Below are positions 50,319 to 53,949 of a DNA stretch of 53,949 bases, one piece after another (positions within the stretch are counted from its first letter, which is position 1; each line of letters starts with the position of its first letter). This DNA comes from Bacteroidota bacterium. GTDB lineage: Bacteria > Bacteroidota > Bacteroidia > Palsa-948. The notes under the pieces are model-generated. The model was not told the DNA's origin and did no database searches. It worked only from the letters and a program-made list of their open reading frames with translations. Location of the stretch: the NCBI GenBank assembly GCA_003164895.1, contig PLUL01000056.1:1-53949 (forward strand). The letters run 5' to 3'. The translations under genes and the position numbers were made by a program.

Positions 50319-51883
50319 TTTATTACGATCTTTTTTTCATAAATCGTATTATCGGAAGTTGCAATTACAACATAAACACCCGAAGCAAGTTTGCCGGAAA
50401 GATCTATTACAACTACTTCCTTATCGCTGGAAACAACAATTAGCTTTGCATAAATTTCTCTTCCCTCAATATCGCGAACAAGAACCAAAACTTCTTTTCC
50501 ATTTTGTCCTGAAATACTAACATTGAAAGGTCCGTTGGATGGATTAGGATAAATAGAGAGCGAATTATTATTTTGAAACTTCACCGCCACTAATTCGCTA
50601 TAAATAAAGTTCCCATTCAAATCAACTTGCTTCAAGCGATAATAAGAAACACCGTTGTATGGCTCATAATCAATAGCAGAGTATTTTTTTAGAACCGAAC
50701 TATTACCGGATGCTTTAACTTGAACCACATCCGTAAAACTATTTCCATCCTGTGATCGTTGTACTGAAAAATAATCACTATTCTGCTCTGAAGCTGTTGT
50801 CCAGTTAACATCTACCACTGTGCCGTTTGGTATAGCATTAAAAGTTAGTAGCTCAACAGGAAGCGGAGAAGTGCCTACGTTTCTTGTACCGATATAAAAT
50901 GTATTGGAAAGATTGGCGGTGGAAAGTGCAGTTCTGTTTACTTCGAGAGGAACTACAGCATTTGTAGCAGCAGAAAATGTACCCACTGTGCTTGCCGACA
51001 GTGATAAATTTACGTCCGATAAAAGAAATGCGGTTATGCCTCCTCCTCCTAAACGCATAGAAAGATTTGATCCGCTCGAAGCAAATCCATTTGCACTTGA
51101 CACTACCCAAGATGAATTAGAAATAGCCACCACGGTTGTTCCTCCAGCCCATGAAGCATCAGTATAACTTGTAGGATTAGTTCCGGCAGAATAAACAGGA
51201 TTATGTATCACACTCACAGTTCCGCCAGTTGATAGATTAGAAGAATATGCAATCCACAGAGGACGATAATCTGAAAGATAAGTTCCCATAGGAAAAAGTC
51301 CGCTTACATTTGCAATGGAGAAAGAAGTAGTATTAAACCATCGGGTAAAAGTTCCTGCATAAAGCATTCCCGTACTATAAGAAAGTGTCCCTGGTGAAGC
51401 TGACGATGTACCTAACGTAAGCGTATGGGAACTCAAATTAATATTACCGGAATTCATTGACAAAATATCTTTCACAGTGGTATTAATACTTAGTGTTATT
51501 TGCGGAGAAGTGCCAAACGTGTTATTTAATGTGAGGTCGTAAAAACCAGGAGTAAATGTTCCGCCAATTGTCTGCCCTGCCGTAGTTCCATTCAAATTTA
51601 CCAATCCTGCTCCGGTGTTTAAAAAAGCTTCGCTGGCAGTGTTGTTATTCACAAAATCACCTGAGACATTTATGATACCATCATTATCTATCCACCCATC
51701 CACACCCGAGTTACTCAGACTTGCGAAACCACCTTGTATAGTTACATTAACTCCTGACGAAACATAAACATTTGCCAGTCCAACATTATAAGCCAACATG
51801 GCTGTCTGGGAGAAAACAGAACTAACTATTCCTGTAAAAAACAGAATACTTAATATTATTTTTATTTTCTGATTCACATTCAT
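50315..51883 (-). CDS. Secreted protein with T9SS type A sorting domain
   Basis: A 522-residue protein with a signal peptide (MNVNQKIKIILSILFFTGIVSSVFSQ). A long Ser/Thr/Asn/Gly-rich region with beta-helix-like strands follows (INVSGDFVNNNTASEAFLNTGAGLVNLNGTTAG...), then LLTFNAIPNGTVVDVNWTTASEQNSDYFSVQRSQDG, a fibronectin-like domain seen in many T9SS cargos, and a Por sorting domain (SIYPNPSNGPFNVSISG ... LSGKLASGVYVVIATSDN). It should be exported and processed by T9SS. Located 42 nt after the S74 protein and probably co-transcribed. Confidence 0.87.
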   Translation of the reverse strand: MNVNQKIKIILSILFFTGIVSSVFSQTAMLAYNVGLANVYVSSGVNVTIQGGFASLSNSGVDGWIDNDGIINVSGDFVNNNTASEAFLNTGAGLVNLNGTTAGQTIGGTFTPGFYDLTLNNTFGTSPQITLSINTTVKDILSMNSGNINLSSHTLTLGTSSASPGTLSYSTGMLYAGTFTRWFNTTSFSIANVSGLFPMGTYLSDYRPLWIAYSSNLSTGGTVSVIHNPVYSAGTNPTSYTDASWAGGTTVVAISNSSWVVSSANGFASSGSNLSMRLGGGGITAFLLSDVNLSLSASTVGTFSAATNAVVPLEVNRTALSTANLSNTFYIGTRNVGTSPLPVELLTFNAIPNGTVVDVNWTTASEQNSDYFSVQRSQDGNSFTDVVQVKASGNSSVLKKYSAIDYEPYNGVSYYRLKQVDLNGNFIYSELVAVKFQNNNSLSIYPNPSNGPFNVSISGQNGKEVLVLVRDIEGREIYAKLIVVSSDKEVVVIDLSGKLASGVYVVIATSDNTIYEKKIVIN

Positions 51884-51925
51884 ACCAACTAACTCACTAT
51901 TTTTTTAAAACTTAATTCCCTATCG

Positions 51926-53936
51926 TTATTTTTTTGCTTCACCATAAAAATTATTAGAAAGCATATTCATTTTGCTTTCTACAACACCAAGACGTAATTC
52001 CAATGCATCATATTTCATGGCTTTTACAGTTGTTTCTGCAAGTTTTACCTTTAGCTCTTCAATAGTTCTTTGTTGTTCCTTAATAGCTTCCACCAACATA
52101 GGCGTTAGTTTTGAATAGTCAACAGATTTATAACCATCCACATCAGTAAATACAAGCTGAGGATAAATCTTTTCGATATCCTGAGCAATAAAACCCACCT
52201 GAGGAGCTTGCGAAAAATTTTTCGCAGGAAATTCTTTTACTTTCCAATTATAAGAAACTCCTTGAAGTTTTAAAACATTAGTAAGAGAATTTGAAAGTGG
52301 AATTATATTTGTCTTATAACGCACGTCTGAGCAAGCTGTAATTGCTCCTGTAACAACAGCATTAGTAGTGCGCACCGTAGCTGAAGAAGCAATATCTCCA
52401 ATAACATGAAGTGTATATTGAGGTGTGCTGCATCCAATACCCACCTTGCCTGATGCATCAATTGTTAAACGATCTGTCGTTCCTAATGCATTAGAAGCTG
52501 CTATTTTGAAAAAGCCATTACTCTCCTGAATACCCATATCAAACGAAGAGAAACTTGCTGAAGGAATGTACGTAACTGTAATAGCTATTTGGTCAATTTC
52601 AGCAGTAGAATTTGTTCCTGTGGCAGAAATACCCACACCAAAACCAGCATTTTTGAAATCCGCATCTGTCCAACTTTGTCCCCATAAATCAGTAGCAGTG
52701 CCATAAGTAACAGCAGCAGCGGCTGTAGGCCATAATGTTGCAGTTGCAGCCTTATCATTTCCAACTAGACTGCCCGCTTTGTATAACCGAACACTGTTAT
52801 CATAAACCGTATTAATATTATTTGCTTGAATATCAATCGCAGCAACCACATCAGGATTATTTTGTGTGGCAAATGTAAAAGTTGGTGTTGTGCTTCCCGC
52901 TCCTGCAAAAGCTTCATCGGCTACAGAAAAAGCAGCACTCAGAGGACTTCCATTTGTTAAAAAGAAATCGCTTCGCTCTGTATATCCGGCAGTCTCAGTA
53001 AATTCATTTGCTGTACCAATATTTCCAATGGCTGCTGCAACAATAACATAATCGCCTGCTGCATAATTTACTGCGGTAGAAGTACCTAAACTTGCAACAT
53101 TAGCACCAGATGAATTGGTCTTTGGACTTGCAGTCGGTGTAGTCTGATTCACACCCTGAAAACTTGCTGCCGACATGTATGAAAGTTGTGCACCACCGGA
53201 ATAAGTGCTGATTATATTCGTACCTGACGCAGCAGAAATCCCGGCATCATTCAAATAAAAAATCTGAGTTAAAAGATTATTTTTACTAATACTTACAGCT
53301 GATGTCATAGCTTGACCTCCATATGTTACGGAAGAAATTGTTTGAGTTCCACCATCAAATAATCCAATTACAACAACAAGTAAACGATTCGTTCCTGCGC
53401 TTACAGGATATGACCAAGTAAAACCACTCGAATTAGCATTATTAGTAGATTTATTCCAAGCATCTAAGATTGAAACTGTATTGGCTGCATCTACCCTTTT
53501 TCTATCCACAGTAACTTGTATTCCTTGGATAACAGCTCCAACAGGAATTGTGGCAAAATTAGTACCGATATTATTCGTGTATTTAATATAATTTGTAGTT
53601 CCTGTGGTAGCTGCGGCTGTAGCAAACGCACCTCCTGTAGTTATTTTCGGAACAGGTGTTGGTGTACCCGCAAGAGCATTCCAGGAAACAGTACCAACTG
53701 TTGCATCATTGGTAGGGGCTGTACCAGCATTTGCAAATGAAGCTGTAGATGTTCCTGCTGTAGTTTGGCAATCAAAACGTATGGCAGTATTGCTTGGATT
53801 AATTGTTGTTAAATGCAGAATTTCAGTAGGACTTGGTTGACCAATTCCAAAACCTTGTGCATTTGCTACTTGATGAGCACAAATAATAAATAAAGATGCT
53901 ACATAAAAATAAATTTGAGGATAGATTTTTTTTCAT
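51926..53936 (-). CDS. Secreted protein with S74 tail-fibre intramolecular chaperone domain; start out of frame by one base
   Basis: The open frame runs from the stop at 51926 back to 53932. The C-terminal ~150 residues hold an S74-type chaperone: VGIGCSTPQYTLHVIGD..., then SDVRYKTNIIPL (Ser of the self-cleavage site), GFIAQDIEKIYPQLVF, YSKLTPMLVEAIKEQQRTIEELKVKL coiled coil. The body is Ser/Thr/Ala-rich. The only start in the open frame is a GTG at 53509, inside a beta-rich region. Farther upstream the frame encodes a perfect signal peptide (KKIYPQIYFYVASLFIICAHQVANAQ), but its ATG (53936) is one base out because of an 8-base homopolymer (53926-53933). With 7 bases the protein would be 669 residues. 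Confidence 0.75.
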
Positions 53937-53949
53937 ACACCTATTTTAT

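Overview
This window is a chromosomal segment from a member of the Bacteroidota. Four lines of evidence point there: promoter boxes of the form TAnnTTTG sit just upstream of many starts while ribosome binding sites are largely absent; type IX secretion (T9SS) genes and T9SS sorting domains are present (PorT, PorP/SprF, type A and type B C-terminal domains); several families are typical of the phylum (DUF1599, the BT_3928-type DoxX protein, TonB-CTD proteins); and the DNA is AT-rich. It could be an environmental or metagenome-derived genome. I cannot assign a genus.

Layout. 1-945: tRNA-Pro, a small XRE-type regulator and a lysine-rich mini-ORF. 946-5544: ATP synthase operon on the minus strand (small membrane protein, atpB-E-F-H-A), ending in a terminator directly after atpA, with no atpG. 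5595-9434: a very large orphan membrane histidine kinase. 9510-11985: acyl-CoA operon (B12 subunit of methylmalonyl-CoA mutase, antitoxin-like protein, truncated crotonase, MaoC hydratase, full crotonase). 12058-13196: an acyltransferase gene between two 26-bp near-identical repeats. 13233-13673: a 21 x 21-bp degenerate tandem array. 13768-17082: a T9SS-exported delta-60 repeat protein, 2,4-dienoyl-CoA reductase and a TrpG/PabA glutaminase. 17094-27586 (minus): PBP1C, a giant alpha-2-macroglobulin, the catalytic subunit of methylmalonyl-CoA mutase and a membrane protein. 27691-35737: aminotransferase, TonB-CTD protein, heptose-phosphate kinase, MenG, PorT, a YvlD-like protein, a type B T9SS cargo with its PorP/SprF partner, FolB and tRNA-Cys. 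36232-41668: DUF3108, rhodanese, S15-type hydrolase, ApaG, PruA. 41735-47929: the minus operon DUF1599/BT_3928-like/permease/TpiA, divergent from folP, a lipoprotein and the c-di-AMP synthase CdaA. 47948-50318: a minus operon RuvX/Def/TPR lipoprotein, divergent from DapD. 50315-53949: two secreted proteins on the minus strand, one with an S74 tail-fibre chaperone domain.

How it fits together. The genes are mostly housekeeping: energy, propionyl/acyl-CoA metabolism, envelope, folate and c-di-AMP. The split mutase (9510 and 25428), crotonases, MaoC and dienoyl-CoA reductase suggest degradation of branched, odd-chain or unsaturated acyl-CoAs. PBP1C plus macroglobulin is a conserved periplasmic pairing. 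PorT, SprF and three sorting-domain cargos report an active T9SS.

The most unusual signals are not genes. They are (i) the 21-bp array, phased at exactly two helical turns with AATT-centred dyads; (ii) three different palindromic elements inserted in frame in coding genes (T9SS protein, pbpC, folP), reminiscent of Rickettsia palindromic elements; (iii) a homopolymer that puts a perfect signal peptide out of frame with the S74 protein, and a 7-bp microsatellite in the SprF signal peptide, both possible phase switches; and (iv) apparent leaderless starts.
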